Part shown: positions 48,580-60,019 of the stretch, piece after piece | Layout of the letters: every line of letters begins with the position of its first letter | Numbering within the stretch: position 1 is the first letter of the stretch | DNA from: Pseudomonas iranensis | Lineage (GTDB): Bacteria; Pseudomonadota; Gammaproteobacteria; Pseudomonadales; Pseudomonadaceae | DNA: 64,000 bases | Reading direction: 5' to 3' | NCBI RefSeq assembly: GCF_014268585.2 | Contig: NZ_CP077092.1 | Span: 5,307,501-5,371,500, forward strand | Notes under the pieces: model-generated | The model's input: only the letters and a program-made list of their open reading frames with translations | What the model was told of the DNA's origin: nothing | Database searches by the model: none | Made by a program: the position numbers and the translations under genes

Positions 48580-49878
48580 ATGTCCCATCGTATTGTCATT
48601 GTCGGCGGCGGCGCCGGCGGTCTGGAGTTGGCTACCCGCCTGGGTAAGACTCTGGGCAAGCGCGGCACGGCCAGCGTGATGCTGGTCGACGCGAACCTGA
48701 CCCACATCTGGAAACCGCTGCTGCACGAAGTGGCCGCCGGTTCCCTGAACTCCTCAGAAGACGAACTCAACTACGTCGCCCAAGCGAAATGGAACCACTT
48801 CGAGTTCCAGCTCGGGCGCATGAGCGGACTTGATCGCGCGCAGAAGAAAATCCAGTTGGCCGCGACCTATGACGAAAACGGCGTCGAGCTGGTGCCGGCG
48901 CGTGAAGTGGCTTATGACTCGCTGGTGATCAGCGTCGGCAGCACCACCAACGATTTCGGCACCCAGGGCGCCGCGCAGCATTGTCTGTTCCTCGATACGC
49001 GCAAACAGGCTGAGCGCTTCCACCAGCAATTGCTCAACCATTATCTGCGCGCCCACGCCGGGCAGACCGACGTGGTCGAGCAGATCAGCGTGGCCATCGT
49101 CGGCGCTGGCGCCACTGGCGTCGAACTGGCGGCAGAGCTGCACAACGCCGCCCATGAATTGGCCGCGTATGGTCTGGACCGGATCAAACCGGAAAACATG
49201 CACATCACGCTGATCGAAGCCGGCCCACGAGTGCTGCCTGCCCTGCCGGAGCGCATCAGCGGGCCGGTGCACAAGACCCTGGAGAAGCTCGGGGTCAATG
49301 TGATGACCAACGCAGCAGTCAGCGAAGTGACTGCCGACAGCCTGATCACCGCCGATGGCAACGAGATCAAGGCCAGCCTGAAGGTCTGGGCTGCCGGCAT
49401 TCGCGCACCGGGTTTCCTCAAGGACATCGACGGTCTGGAGACCAACCGCATCAATCAGCTGCAAGTGCTGCCGACTCTGCAAACCACTCGCGACGAAAAC
49501 ATCTTTGCCTTCGGTGACTGCGCGGCGTGCCCTCAACCGGGCACTGATCGCAACGTGCCGCCGCGCGCACAAGCGGCGCACCAACAGGCGTCGCTGCTGG
49601 CCAAGTCGCTGAAACTGCGCATCGAAGGCAAGACCCTGCCGGAGTACAAGTACACCGACTACGGCTCGCTGATCTCGCTGTCGCGTTTTTCTGCTGTGGG
49701 TAACTTGATGGGTAACCTGACCGGCAGCGTGATGCTCGAAGGCTGGCTGGCGCGGATGTTCTATGTGTCGCTGTACCGCATGCACCAGATGGCACTGTAC
49801 GGGCCGTTTCGCACGGCGATGCTGATGCTGGGGAGCAAGATTGGTCGTGGCACCGAACCGCGTCTGAAACTGCACTAA
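48580..49878 (+). CDS. ndh: Type II NADH dehydrogenase (FAD-dependent)
   Basis: 432 residues. Oxidises NADH and reduces ubiquinone without pumping protons. The FAD-binding motif VIVGGGAGGLELATRLG is at the N-terminus, the NADH-binding motif VAIVGAGATGVELAAEL is near residue 175, and the FAD site IFAFGDCAACP is near residue 310. The C-terminal amphipathic region likely anchors it to the membrane. ATG 48580 gives the normal N-terminus MSHRIVIVGG. Confidence 0.94.
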   Translation: MSHRIVIVGGGAGGLELATRLGKTLGKRGTASVMLVDANLTHIWKPLLHEVAAGSLNSSEDELNYVAQAKWNHFEFQLGRMSGLDRAQKKIQLAATYDENGVELVPAREVAYDSLVISVGSTTNDFGTQGAAQHCLFLDTRKQAERFHQQLLNHYLRAHAGQTDVVEQISVAIVGAGATGVELAAELHNAAHELAAYGLDRIKPENMHITLIEAGPRVLPALPERISGPVHKTLEKLGVNVMTNAAVSEVTADSLITADGNEIKASLKVWAAGIRAPGFLKDIDGLETNRINQLQVLPTLQTTRDENIFAFGDCAACPQPGTDRNVPPRAQAAHQQASLLAKSLKLRIEGKTLPEYKYTDYGSLISLSRFSAVGNLMGNLTGSVMLEGWLARMFYVSLYRMHQMALYGPFRTAMLMLGSKIGRGTEPRLKLH

Positions 49879-49887
49879 GGCGCCAAC

Positions 49888-49978
49888 CTGTGGGAGCGAG
49901 CCTGCTCGCGAAAGCGGTGGGTCTGTCAACACTGTCGTTGAATGATCCGGCCCCTTCGCGAGCAGGCTCGCTCCCACA
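49888..49978. repeat. REP pair (GGGAGCGAGCCTGCTCGCG family)
   Basis: Complete inverted pair nine bases after the ndh stop, between convergent ndh and the chemoreceptor gene. Confidence 0.92.
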
Positions 49979-50034
49979 TTTTTTCGTGCTGTTCTCAAAT
50001 CAGTGGGCGAAGGCCTGCAATGAATCGCTGTTCA

Positions 50035-51723
<1,689 letters not shown>

Positions 51724-51780
51724 TTAGCGGGCTATCGGCAGGTTGTATGACGACTTGAAGGGATTCAGCTTTCGGCAGGC

Positions 51781-51816
51781 AAAAAAAATCCCCGTATCTT
51801 TCGATACGAGGATTTT
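51781..51816 (-). terminator. Terminator after the distal tRNA-Pro
   Basis: On the minus strand AAAATCCTCGTATC and GATACGGGGATTTT pair, followed by a run of T. It begins five bases after the tRNA 3' end and should end the tRNA cluster. Confidence 0.9.
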
Positions 51817-51821
51817 CAATA

Positions 51822-51898
51822 TGGTCGGGGTAAGGGGATTCGAACTCCTGACATCCTGCTCCCAAAGCAGGCGCGCTACCGGACTGCGCTATACCCCG
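51822..51898 (-). tRNA. tRNA-Pro (anticodon TGG), distal copy
   Basis: 77 bases including encoded CCA. Acceptor CGGGGTA pairs with TACCCCG; the anticodon loop is TTTGGGA with TGG. The sequence is identical to the copy at 52077-52153. It lies three bases beyond a strong terminator. Confidence 0.97.
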
Positions 51899-51900
51899 GT

Positions 51901-51931
51901 AAAAAAAAGGCGACCTTTCAAAGATCGCCTT
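51901..51931 (-). terminator. Internal terminator between tRNA-Lys and distal tRNA-Pro
   Basis: On the minus strand AAGGCGATCTTTGAAAGGTC and its continuation form a near-perfect 12-base stem (one G-U), followed by eight T. It is positioned to end the Asn-Pro-Lys transcript. Confidence 0.88.
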
Positions 51932-51995
51932 CTTCGATCAGCGCTTTTGGCCTCTGATCTTAAGATTCGATCCCAGCGCAAACTGGTTTCAAAAA

Positions 51996-52071
51996 TGGTG
52001 GGTCGTGTGGGATTCGAACCTACGACCAATTGGTTAAAAGCCAACTGCTCTACCAACTGAGCTAACGACCC
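51996..52071 (-). tRNA. tRNA-Lys (anticodon TTT)
   Basis: 76 bases with CCA. GGGTCGT acceptor, loop CTTTTAA with anticodon TTT, and T loop GGTTCGAATCC. Confidence 0.97.
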
Positions 52072-52076
52072 AAATA

Positions 52077-52153
52077 TGGTCGGGGTAAGGGGATTCGAAC
52101 TCCTGACATCCTGCTCCCAAAGCAGGCGCGCTACCGGACTGCGCTATACCCCG
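52077..52153 (-). tRNA. tRNA-Pro (anticodon TGG), proximal copy
   Basis: 77 bases with CCA, identical over its length to the distal copy. Five bases separate it from tRNA-Lys. Confidence 0.97.
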
Positions 52154-52162
52154 GTTTGAAAT

Positions 52163-52238
52163 TGGCTCCGTGACCAGGACTCGAACCTGGGACCCAATGA
52201 TTAACAGTCATTTGCTCTACCGACTGAGCTATCACGGA
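52163..52238 (-). tRNA. tRNA-Asn (anticodon GTT)
   Basis: 76 bases with CCA. TCCGTGA acceptor, loop CTGTTAA with anticodon GTT. It is the first tRNA of the cluster. Confidence 0.97.
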
Positions 52239-52324
52239 ACTACATATTTCAATTTACAACGGTGAAGCTTTGTTGCATCTCGCCACCCGTTCGCATCGCT
52301 GCGTTCGTGTGTCTGAGGCGCGCT

Positions 52325-52352
52325 ATTCTACAACCTAGAACACCTCTGTCAA
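52325..52352 (-). promoter_or_regulatory. Strong sigma70 promoter of the tRNA cluster
   Basis: On the minus strand a perfect TTGACA (52352-52347), a 16-base spacer and TAGAAT (52330-52325), followed by a GC-rich discriminator AGCGCGCC. Such a discriminator is typical of stable-RNA promoters under ppGpp and DksA control. dksA itself is in this window. Confidence 0.85.
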
Positions 52353-52484
52353 CCCCCTAAATTGCTTTCAAGTTAATGATTTGCAACTTATTTCAGATTC
52401 CAACCCGGTGGGTTGAAACGCTGCCGGTGACTGACTGCGGGGCGCACTTTACAAGCCTTTTCCTTTGAGTTCAACAGCCTGGCG

Positions 52485-52512
52485 AAAAAAAGGCCTCGCA
52501 ATGCGAGGCCTT
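52485..52512 (-). terminator. Terminator of clpB
   Basis: AAGGCCTCGCA and TGCGAGGCCTT arms with TTTTTT after on the minus strand, 24 bases past the clpB stop. Confidence 0.9.
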
Positions 52513-52535
52513 CCCGGTTTCATTGCCGCTGAGGC

Positions 52536-55100
52536 TTAGCCGAAAACGATTTCGTCGTTCTCGACCTTGCCGGTGGCGGTGTCGCCAGGCATGAAATGAC
52601 CCGACAGGATCAACTGCGCCAGCGGGTTTTCGATCCAGCGCTGGATCGCCCGTTTCAAAGGACGTGCGCCATACACCGGGTCGTAACCAACGGCGATCAG
52701 CTTGTCCATCGCTTCCGGGCTCAGTTCCAGCTTCAGCTCGCGCTCGGCCAGACGGCTGCGCAGACGACCCAACTGGATCTCGGTAATCCCGGCGATCTGA
52801 TCCCGCGCCAGCGGCTCGAAGATCACCACCTCGTCGACCCGGTTGATGAACTCCGGACGGAAGTGCGACGTCAGCGCGTCCATCACAGCAGCGCGCTGCG
52901 CCTCGCGATCACCGACCAGTTCCTGGATCTGCATCGACCCGAGGTTGGAGGTCATCACGATCACCGTGTTGCGGAAGTCCACCGTACGCCCGTGACTGTC
53001 GGTCAGCCGGCCATCCTCAAGCACTTGCAGAAGGATGTTGAACACATCCGGATGCGCCTTCTCGACTTCGTCCATCAGGATCACCGAGTACGGCTTGCGA
53101 CGCACCGCTTCGGTCAGGTAACCGCCCTCTTCATAGCCGACGTAGCCCGGTGGCGCGCCGATCAGACGAGCCACGGAATGTTTCTCCATGAACTCGGACA
53201 TGTCGATCCGAACCATCGCCTCCTCGGTATCGAAAAGGAATTCGGCCAAGGCCTTGCACAGCTCGGTTTTACCGACACCGGTAGGGCCGAGGAACATGAA
53301 CGAGCCGCTCGGCCGATTCGGGTCGGACAACCCCGCGCGGGACCGCCGCACGGCGTTGGCCACAGCCACAACCGCTTCTTCCTGACCGATTACCCGTTTG
53401 TGCAACAGGCTCTCCATCTTCATCAGCTTGTCGCGCTCGCCTTCGAGCATCTTCGACACCGGGATGCCGGTCCACTTCGACACGACTTCGGCAATCTCTT
53501 CTTCAGTCACCTTGCTGCGCAGCAACTGGTTTTCGCTCTTGCCGTGCTGGTCGACCATTTGCAGGCTGCGTTCCAGGTCGGGGATCACCCCGTACTGCAA
53601 CTCGGCCATGCGATTCAGGTCGCCTTTGCGCCGCGCGGCTTCCAGTTCCTGGCGCGACTGTTCGATCTTCTGCTGGATCTGCGCAGAACCCTGCACCTCG
53701 GCTTTTTCCGAGTTCCAGATTTCTTCCAGATCCGAGTACTCACGTTCGTGACGCTCGATTTCTTCCTGGAGTTTTTCCAGGCGTTTCTTCGCCGCGTCGT
53801 CGCTTTCTTTCTTCAGGGCCTGGGATTCCACCTTCAGCTGAATCAGGCGCCGCTCCAGACGATCGAGTACTTCCGGTTTGGAGTCGATCTCCATGCGGAT
53901 ACGGCTGGCGGCCTCGTCGATCAGGTCGATGGCCTTGTCCGGCAACTGCCGATCCGTGATGTAGCGATGGCTGAGTTTCGCCGCGGCAATGATCGCGCCG
54001 TCGGTGATCGCCACCTTGTGGTGAACCTCGTAACGCTCCTTGAGGCCACGCAGAATAGCGATGGTGTCTTCTTCGCTCGGCTCGTCCACCAGGACTTTCT
54101 GGAAACGCCGCTCGAGCGCCGCGTCCTTCTCTATATATTGGCGGTACTCGTTGAGCGTGGTCGCGCCGACGCAGTGCAACTCGCCGCGAGCCAGCGCAGG
54201 CTTGAGCATGTTGCCGGCGTCCATCGAGCCTTCGCCCTTACCGGCGCCGACCATGGTGTGCAGCTCGTCGATGAACAGAATGATCTGCCCTTCCTGCTTC
54301 GACAGTTCGTTGAGCAAGCCTTTGAGGCGCTCTTCGAATTCACCACGATATTTGGCGCCGGCAATCAACGCGCCCATGTCCAGCGACAGCAGGCGTTTGC
54401 CTTTGAGGCCGTCCGGCACTTCGCCGTTGATGATGCGCTGCGCCAGCCCTTCGGCGATCGCGGTTTTACCCACGCCAGGCTCACCGATCAGCACCGGGTT
54501 GTTCTTGGTGCGGCGTTGCAGAACCTGAATGGTGCGGCGGATCTCGTCGTCACGGCCGATCACGGGATCAAGCTTGCCGTCTTCGGCGCGCTTGGTCAGG
54601 TCGACGGTGTACTTGTCCAAGGCTTGACGCGACTCTTCGTGGTTGGCGTCATTTACCGCTTCGCCACCACGCAGGTTGTTGATCGCGTTTTCCAGGGCTT
54701 TTTTGCTCACGCCTTGGCCGAGCAGCAACTTGCCGAGCTTGCTGTTCTCGTCCATCGCGGCGAGCAGCACCAGCTCGCTGGAGATGAACTGGTCGCCCTT
54801 CTGCTGAGCCAGACGGTCAGCCTGATTGAGCAGGCGCGCCAGATCCTGCGACATGTTGACGTCGCCGGTCGGGTTCTGGATTTTCGGTAGTTGATCGAGC
54901 TCTTTGGTCAGCTCTTTACGCAAGCTGTTGACGTCGAAGCCTACCTGCATCAGCAGCGGCTTGATCGAACCGCCCTGCTGTTCAAGCATGGCCTGCATCA
55001 AGTGCGCCGGCTCGATGGCCGGATGATCGTGGCCAACCGCCAACGACTGGGCGTCGGACAGGGCCAACTGTAATTTACTGGTTAAACGGTCAATACGCAT
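52536..55100 (-). CDS. clpB: ATP-dependent disaggregase ClpB
   Basis: 854 residues. Hexameric Hsp100 chaperone that pulls proteins from aggregates with DnaK. The N domain (about 1-145) leads to the first AAA+ domain with [18 protein letters not shown] coiled-coil middle domain (about 410-530, charged repeats) marks ClpB rather than ClpA. The second AAA+ domain has [14 protein letters not shown] and the pore-loop [13 protein letters not shown]. The ATG has AAGGAAGG upstream. A sigma32-type promoter precedes it. Confidence 0.97.
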   Translation of the reverse strand: MRIDRLTSKLQLALSDAQSLAVGHDHPAIEPAHLMQAMLEQQGGSIKPLLMQVGFDVNSLRKELTKELDQLPKIQNPTGDVNMSQDLARLLNQADRLAQQKGDQFISSELVLLAAMDENSKLGKLLLGQGVSKKALENAINNLRGGEAVNDANHEESRQALDKYTVDLTKRAEDGKLDPVIGRDDEIRRTIQVLQRRTKNNPVLIGEPGVGKTAIAEGLAQRIINGEVPDGLKGKRLLSLDMGALIAGAKYRGEFEERLKGLLNELSKQEGQIILFIDELHTMVGAGKGEGSMDAGNMLKPALARGELHCVGATTLNEYRQYIEKDAALERRFQKVLVDEPSEEDTIAILRGLKERYEVHHKVAITDGAIIAAAKLSHRYITDRQLPDKAIDLIDEAASRIRMEIDSKPEVLDRLERRLIQLKVESQALKKESDDAAKKRLEKLQEEIERHEREYSDLEEIWNSEKAEVQGSAQIQQKIEQSRQELEAARRKGDLNRMAELQYGVIPDLERSLQMVDQHGKSENQLLRSKVTEEEIAEVVSKWTGIPVSKMLEGERDKLMKMESLLHKRVIGQEEAVVAVANAVRRSRAGLSDPNRPSGSFMFLGPTGVGKTELCKALAEFLFDTEEAMVRIDMSEFMEKHSVARLIGAPPGYVGYEEGGYLTEAVRRKPYSVILMDEVEKAHPDVFNILLQVLEDGRLTDSHGRTVDFRNTVIVMTSNLGSMQIQELVGDREAQRAAVMDALTSHFRPEFINRVDEVVIFEPLARDQIAGITEIQLGRLRSRLAERELKLELSPEAMDKLIAVGYDPVYGARPLKRAIQRWIENPLAQLILSGHFMPGDTATGKVENDEIVFG

Positions 55101-55173
55101 GGGTCACCTTCCTTTTGAGCAGGCCGGACCTAAGAAACCATCCTGAATAAAGAAACCTGCCAGATACCACTGT

Positions 55174-55201
55174 AGATGCGGTCGATTCTGGGAGATTCAA
55201 G
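55174..55201 (-). promoter_or_regulatory. Sigma32 heat-shock promoter of clpB
   Basis: On the minus strand CTTGAA (55201-55196), a 14-base spacer and CCGCATCT (55181-55174) closely fit the CTTGAA-N13-17-CCCCATNT consensus, about 75 bases before the clpB ATG. Confidence 0.82.
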
Positions 55202-55230
55202 CGTCGGAGAGTTGATGCAGATCAGAGAGT

Positions 55231-55953
55231 TTAGCGGGTGAGCCAAACAAGAGAGGCGAAACGACCGGTGCGCGACGCACGGCGATAGGAGAAGAAGCGC
55301 GGATCGGTCACGGTGCAGAAACCGCCACCATAAACAGCGGTAACACCGCGTTCAGCCAGACGCAGGCGCGCCAGCTGATAGATATCAGCCATGAACTTGC
55401 CGGCATTGTTGCTCGGTGCGAAGGCTGTCGCTGCTTCCGGCAACTGCTTGACGAAGACTTCGCGTACTTCCGCGCCGACTTCAAAGGCTTGCGGGCCAAT
55501 CGCCGGACCGAGCCAGACCAGCACGTCTTCAGGTGCAACATCGAGGCTATCGAGGGTCGCTTCAAGCACACCCGCCGCCAGACCACGCCAACCGGCATGG
55601 GCCGCCGCTACGCGAGTGCCCGCACGATCGCAGAACAACGCCGGCAGGCAGTCCGCCGTCATCGCCGTGCAGGCAATGCCCGGCGTTGCCGTCCAACTGG
55701 CATCTGCCGTCGCAACGATGCCCGGATCAGCATGCGCAACGGTGATCCCGTGCACTTGCTGCAACCAGGCAGGCTGGATGGAGAAGTGCTCGGTCAGACG
55801 CCGACGGTTCTCGGCGACGGCTTCAGGACGATCATCGACGTGATCGCCCAGATTCAGGCTGTCGAACGGCGCCTCGCTGACACCACCCTCGCGGGTGGTG
55901 ACACAGGCCCTGACGCTGGCCGGCGCAGGCCAGTCCGGCGTCAGCCAGTTCAT
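55231..55953 (-). CDS. pgeF: Purine nucleoside phosphorylase-like PgeF (YfiH/polyphenol oxidase family)
   Basis: 240 residues of the YfiH fold. The metal-site residues are the His of QQVHG, the Cys of MTADCLPALF and the His of AAHAGWRG. E. coli YfiH removes misincorporated serine from peptidoglycan precursors, and homologues have purine nucleoside phosphorylase or laccase activity; the true role here is not fixed. It overlaps rluD by four bases (ATGA). Confidence 0.9.
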   Translation of the reverse strand: MNWLTPDWPAPASVRACVTTREGGVSEAPFDSLNLGDHVDDRPEAVAENRRRLTEHFSIQPAWLQQVHGITVAHADPGIVATADASWTATPGIACTAMTADCLPALFCDRAGTRVAAAHAGWRGLAAGVLEATLDSLDVAPEDVLVWLGPAIGPQAFEVGAEVREVFVKQLPEAATAFAPSNNAGKFMADIYQLARLRLAERGVTAVYGGGFCTVTDPRFFSYRRASRTGRFASLVWLTR

Positions 55954-56912
55954 CCGACGAAGGCCTCGCGATCCTGCTTGAGCAGGGTCAGCAGCCAGAC
56001 GAAATCCTCCGGCAGCGGCGATTCCCAGCTCATGCGCTCACCGCTCGTCGGATGATCGAGTTCCAGGAAGCGCGCGTGCAGGGCCTGACGCGGGAAGTGC
56101 TTGAGCGATTCAACCATGGTCGGGTTGGCCGCTGGCGGAATGCGGAAGCGCCCGCCGTACGCCGGATCGCCGACCAACGGGAAGTTGATGTGCGCCATGT
56201 GCACGCGGATCTGGTGGGTCCGACCGGTTTCCAGCTTCACCCGCACATGAGTGTGGGAACGGAAACGCTCGAGCACGCGGTAATGGCTGACGGCAGGCTT
56301 GCCGCCTTCCATCACTGCCATGCGCTGGCGTTGCTGGCCGTGACGACCGATCGGCGCATTGATCTTGCCACCGGCGGTGACCACGCCAATGACGATGCAC
56401 TCGTAGATACGGCTGACGCTGCGGCTCTGCAATTGTGCGACCAGCTTGGTCTGCGCCTGAATGGTCTTGGCCACCACCATCAGACCGGTGGTGTCCTTGT
56501 CCAGACGATGCACGATACCGGCGCGCGGGACATTGATGATGTCCGGCACATGGTGCAACAAAGCGTTGAGCAGGGTGCCATCGGCATGGCCGGCAGCCGG
56601 GTGCACCACCAGGCCCGCAGGCTTGTTGATCACCAGGATGTCGTCGTCTTCATAGACGATGTCGAGCTCGATGTCCTGGGCGATCCATTCGCCCTGAGCT
56701 TCCTGCTCGGCAGTCAGCTCAAGGATGGCACCGCCATGCACAATGTCGCGCGGGCGGATGACCGCCCCGTCCACAGTCAGGCGACCTTCTTTGATCCAGG
56801 CGGAAAGGCGCGAGCGTGAGTGCTCAGCGAAGAGTTGGGCGGCGACTTGATCGAGGCGTTGGCCGCCCAATTCGGACGGCACCTCTGCGCGAAGTTCAAT
56901 TTTATCGGACAT
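55950..56912 (-). CDS. rluD: 23S rRNA pseudouridine(1911/1915/1917) synthase RluD
   Basis: 320 residues. An N-terminal S4 RNA-binding domain ([20 protein letters not shown]) leads to the synthase domain with catalytic Asp in [16 protein letters not shown] and the C-terminal [19 protein letters not shown]. It modifies helix 69 of 23S rRNA. ATG 56912 ([11 protein letters not shown]) is preferred to the frame's start seven codons upstream. It diverges from bamD, the normal arrangement. Confidence 0.96.
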   Translation of the reverse strand: MSDKIELRAEVPSELGGQRLDQVAAQLFAEHSRSRLSAWIKEGRLTVDGAVIRPRDIVHGGAILELTAEQEAQGEWIAQDIELDIVYEDDDILVINKPAGLVVHPAAGHADGTLLNALLHHVPDIINVPRAGIVHRLDKDTTGLMVVAKTIQAQTKLVAQLQSRSVSRIYECIVIGVVTAGGKINAPIGRHGQQRQRMAVMEGGKPAVSHYRVLERFRSHTHVRVKLETGRTHQIRVHMAHINFPLVGDPAYGGRFRIPPAANPTMVESLKHFPRQALHARFLELDHPTSGERMSWESPLPEDFVWLLTLLKQDREAFVG

Positions 56913-57063
56913 GCTCGGACTGGGCGTCGGCACAGCCTTTGGTTTCGGCTGCGCGCTTGTGGTTAAATACGGCGTCTTTTGCCCCGAGGCTTTTCAACGG
57001 GGCGCTCATCATAACAGGACGGCCCCGCCCAAGACAGCGGCCGTCATAGGGACGCAAGCCGCC

Positions 57064-58080
57064 ATGCAAGTGAAACACCTGCTGCTGATCGCCATCCTCG
57101 CATTGACCGCTGCTTGCTCATCGAAGGAAGTCGTAGACGAAAACCTCAGCGAAGCCGAGCTGTATCAGCAGGCTCAGACTGATCTGGACAACAACAGCTA
57201 CACCAGCGCCACAGCCAAGCTGAAGGCTCTGGAGTCGCGTTATCCGTTCGGTCGCTACGCCGATCAGGCTCAGCTGGAGTTGATCTACGCCAACTACAAG
57301 AACGCCGAGCCGGAAGCTGCAAAGTCTGCCGCCGAGCGTTTCATTCGTTTGCATCCGCAGCATCCGAACGTGGATTACGCGTACTACCTCAAGGGTCTGA
57401 CTTCGTTCGACCAGGACGTCGGCCTGCTGGCGCGCTTCCTGCCGCTGGACATGACCAAGCGTGACCCGGGCGCCGCCCGCGACTCGTACAACGAGTTCGC
57501 GCAGCTGACCAGCCGCTACCCGAACAGCCGCTACGCGCCGGACGCCAAGCAGCGCATGATCTACCTGCGCAACCTGCTGGCGGCCTACGAGATCCACGTC
57601 GCTGACTACTACCTGACCCGTCAGGCTTATGTAGCCGCTGCCAACCGTGGCAAGTACGTCGTGGAAAACTTCCAGGAAACCCCATCGGTCGGCGACGGCC
57701 TGGCGGTGATGACCGAAGCCTACCAGCGTCTGCACCTCGACGATCTGGCCGCCACCAGCCTGGAAACCCTGAAGCTCAACTACCCGGATCACCCGAGCCT
57801 GCAAGATGGCCAGTTCGTGCCACGCGTAGCCGAGGCCGACAACCGTTCGTTCCTGAGCAAGGCAACTTTGGGCCTGATCGAATCGCGTCCACCGCTGCCG
57901 CCGGGCGAAACCCGCGCCAACCAGGACGTGCAGAAGCAGTTCCAGGACGCGAAAGATGCGATCCCGAACGAGCTCAAGCCTAAGGACGAAAACGGCGACG
58001 TGATCGAAGAGCCAGAGCCGGAATCCAGCGACACCGATCGCTCGTGGTTCAGCTACATGACCTTCGGCGTGTTCGACTGA
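57064..58080 (+). CDS. bamD: Outer-membrane assembly lipoprotein BamD
   Basis: 338 residues. Essential BAM-complex lipoprotein that helps insert beta-barrel proteins. Lipobox LTAAC near residues 14-18; five TPR-like helix pairs follow (for example [20 protein letters not shown]). It is about 90 residues longer than E. coli BamD, with an acidic, Pro-rich tail usual in pseudomonads ([11 protein letters not shown]). Older name ComL. ATG 57064 starts the signal peptide. Confidence 0.96.
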   Translation: MQVKHLLLIAILALTAACSSKEVVDENLSEAELYQQAQTDLDNNSYTSATAKLKALESRYPFGRYADQAQLELIYANYKNAEPEAAKSAAERFIRLHPQHPNVDYAYYLKGLTSFDQDVGLLARFLPLDMTKRDPGAARDSYNEFAQLTSRYPNSRYAPDAKQRMIYLRNLLAAYEIHVADYYLTRQAYVAAANRGKYVVENFQETPSVGDGLAVMTEAYQRLHLDDLAATSLETLKLNYPDHPSLQDGQFVPRVAEADNRSFLSKATLGLIESRPPLPPGETRANQDVQKQFQDAKDAIPNELKPKDENGDVIEEPEPESSDTDRSWFSYMTFGVFD

Positions 58081-58096
58081 TCACACCGGCGGTACG

Positions 58097-58127
58097 AAAA
58101 AGGGAGATCTGCGGATCTCCCTTTTTT
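58097..58127 (+). terminator. Terminator after bamD
   Basis: AAAAAGGGAGATC and GATCTCCCTTTTTT arms with a short loop, 17 bases after the bamD stop. Confidence 0.92.
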
Positions 58128-58206
58128 ATTGCCGCGCTTTAATAGGCTGTGCGCTGATCGGGTCCTTGGCTAAACTGCCGGATCATCAGTCGAAAAGCCG
58201 CTCATC

Positions 58207-58440
58207 ATGCTTCGTTTATTGTTCTGGATTGCCCTGATCTTCGCCGCCATCTGGCTCTGGCGCAAATTCAAGGCCCCCGCCTCGTCCACCCGATCGCCGC
58301 GCGAACAGGATGCGCCGCCGATGGTGCGCTGCGCCCACTGCGGCGTGCACCTGCCCCGCGACCGCGCGCTGGGCAACCAGCAACTGTGGTATTGCAGCCA
58401 GGCTCATCTGGAGCAAGGCCCGGGCGCCAGTGGTCGCTGA
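58207..58440 (+). CDS. PP0621-family small zinc-ribbon-like membrane protein
   Basis: 77 residues. One N-terminal membrane span (LRLLFWIALIFAAIWLW), a basic linker, then a C-terminal CAHCG and YCS pattern that may form a small metal site, with only three Cys visible. It matches the PP0621 family in size and layout. It overlaps the pilS start by 11 bases, and the pair is conserved in pseudomonads. Function unknown; coupling to pilS is suggestive. Confidence 0.85.
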   Translation: MLRLLFWIALIFAAIWLWRKFKAPASSTRSPREQDAPPMVRCAHCGVHLPRDRALGNQQLWYCSQAHLEQGPGASGR

Positions 58441-60019
58441 GGCCGCCAACGCCGACCAGAAACAGGCGCAGCGTCTGCTGCGCCTTTATCATCTGTACCG
58501 TTTAAGTGTCGGCATCACTCTGGTGCTGCTGATCTCCAGCAACATGGACAACCGCCTGCTGACGTCGGCCAACGACGACCTGCTGCGCGGCGGCAGCTGG
58601 CTGTACCTGATCATCAATATGCTGCTGGTGGTGTTCCTCGAAAACACCCGGCGCCCGGCGCAGTTGTTCACCCTGGCCCTTGTCGATGTGCTGCTGTTGT
58701 GCGGCCTGTTCTACGCGGCCGGCGGCGTGGCCAGTGCGCTGGGCAATCTGCTGGTGGTCTCGGTGGCGATCAGCAACACCCTGCTGCGCCGACGCATCGG
58801 CCTGCTGATTGCCGCCATCGCGGCGATCGGCATTGTCGGCCTGAGCTTTCTGCTGGGGCTCAGCCGCCCCTTGAGCGCCAACGCCTACTTGCAAGCCGGC
58901 ACCCTCGGCGCGCTGTGCTTTGCCGCCTCGCTGCTGGTGCAAGGGTTGATTCGTCGCCTCGAAGTCAGCGAGACCCTGGCCGAACAGCGCGCCAGCGAGG
59001 TGGTCAGCCTGGAGGCGTTGAATGCGTTGATCCTGCAACGCATGCGCACCGGCATTCTGGTACTCGACGAACAACGCCGGGTGCAACTGGCCAATCACAG
59101 TGCGCAGAGTCTGCTCGGCCATAGTCACCTGCAAGGTCATTTGATCGATGAATATTCGCCAGCACTGGTCGAGCGCCTGCAACTGTGGCGCAACAACCCG
59201 ACCCTGCGCCCGCAGAGCCTGAAAATCCCCGGCAATGGCCTTGAGCTGCAACCCAGCTTCATCGCCCTTGAGCAGAGTCCGAACCAGCAGACGCTGGTGT
59301 TTCTCGAAGACCTGGCGCAAATCACCCAACAGGCGCAGCAACTCAAGCTCGCTGCGCTCGGGCGTTTGACCGCCGGCATCTCCCATGAAATTCGCAATCC
59401 ACTGGGCGCGATCAGTCATGCCGCGCAGCTGTTGGCCGAGTCCGAGGAACTCGATAGCGCAGATCGGCGTCTGACGCAGATTATTCAAGACCACTCCCAG
59501 CGCATGAACCGAGTCATCGAAAACGTCCTGCAACTGTCCCGCCGCCAGCAAAGCGCGCCGCAACGGCTGGACCTCAAGCCGTGGCTGGAAGACTTCGTCG
59601 GCGAAATCCGCGAGCAGGCCAACGAGCGCCAGCACATTCATCTGCGAATCAATTCCGGCGATTTCACCACGCTGATGGACCCCAACCAGTTGCGGCAGAT
59701 TCTCGACAATCTGATCCGCAACGCCTGGCGTCACAGTGCGCAAATGCACGAGCAGGCCGACGTCTGGCTGGCACTGTTCGTCGACCCGGACAGTCAGTTG
59801 GCGGTGCTTGAGGTCCAAGACAACGGCCCCGGCGTGTCGGCCGATGAACAGGCGCATCTCTTTGAACCCTTCTTCACTACCAGCAGCCAGGGCACCGGTC
59901 TTGGCCTTTATCTGTCCCGTGAGCTGTGCGAAAGCAACCAGGCACGCCTAGACTTCAAATCACGCCAAGGCGGCGGCTGCTTTTGCATCACTTTTGCTCA
60001 CGGACGGAAACAAAGTTGA
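58430..60019 (+). CDS. pilS: Sensor histidine kinase PilS
   Basis: 529 residues. Six N-terminal membrane spans (about 25-185), a PAS-like domain (about 200-300), the DHp helix with the phospho-acceptor His in GISHEIRNPLGAISHAA, and an ATPase domain (DNGPGVSADEQ, GTGLGLYLS). In P. aeruginosa PilS senses pilin in the membrane and phosphorylates PilR. I chose GTG 58430, which gives the expected length; the Shine-Dalgarno site is distant, so translation probably depends on overlap with the upstream gene. Confidence 0.93.
   Translation: MVAEAANADQKQAQRLLRLYHLYRLSVGITLVLLISSNMDNRLLTSANDDLLRGGSWLYLIINMLLVVFLENTRRPAQLFTLALVDVLLLCGLFYAAGGVASALGNLLVVSVAISNTLLRRRIGLLIAAIAAIGIVGLSFLLGLSRPLSANAYLQAGTLGALCFAASLLVQGLIRRLEVSETLAEQRASEVVSLEALNALILQRMRTGILVLDEQRRVQLANHSAQSLLGHSHLQGHLIDEYSPALVERLQLWRNNPTLRPQSLKIPGNGLELQPSFIALEQSPNQQTLVFLEDLAQITQQAQQLKLAALGRLTAGISHEIRNPLGAISHAAQLLAESEELDSADRRLTQIIQDHSQRMNRVIENVLQLSRRQQSAPQRLDLKPWLEDFVGEIREQANERQHIHLRINSGDFTTLMDPNQLRQILDNLIRNAWRHSAQMHEQADVWLALFVDPDSQLAVLEVQDNGPGVSADEQAHLFEPFFTTSSQGTGLGLYLSRELCESNQARLDFKSRQGGGCFCITFAHGRKQS

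Noticed and set aside
52596..54890. 764-codon plus-strand frame opposite clpB
   Set aside because: Codon-position mirror of clpB; no motifs, no ribosome site.
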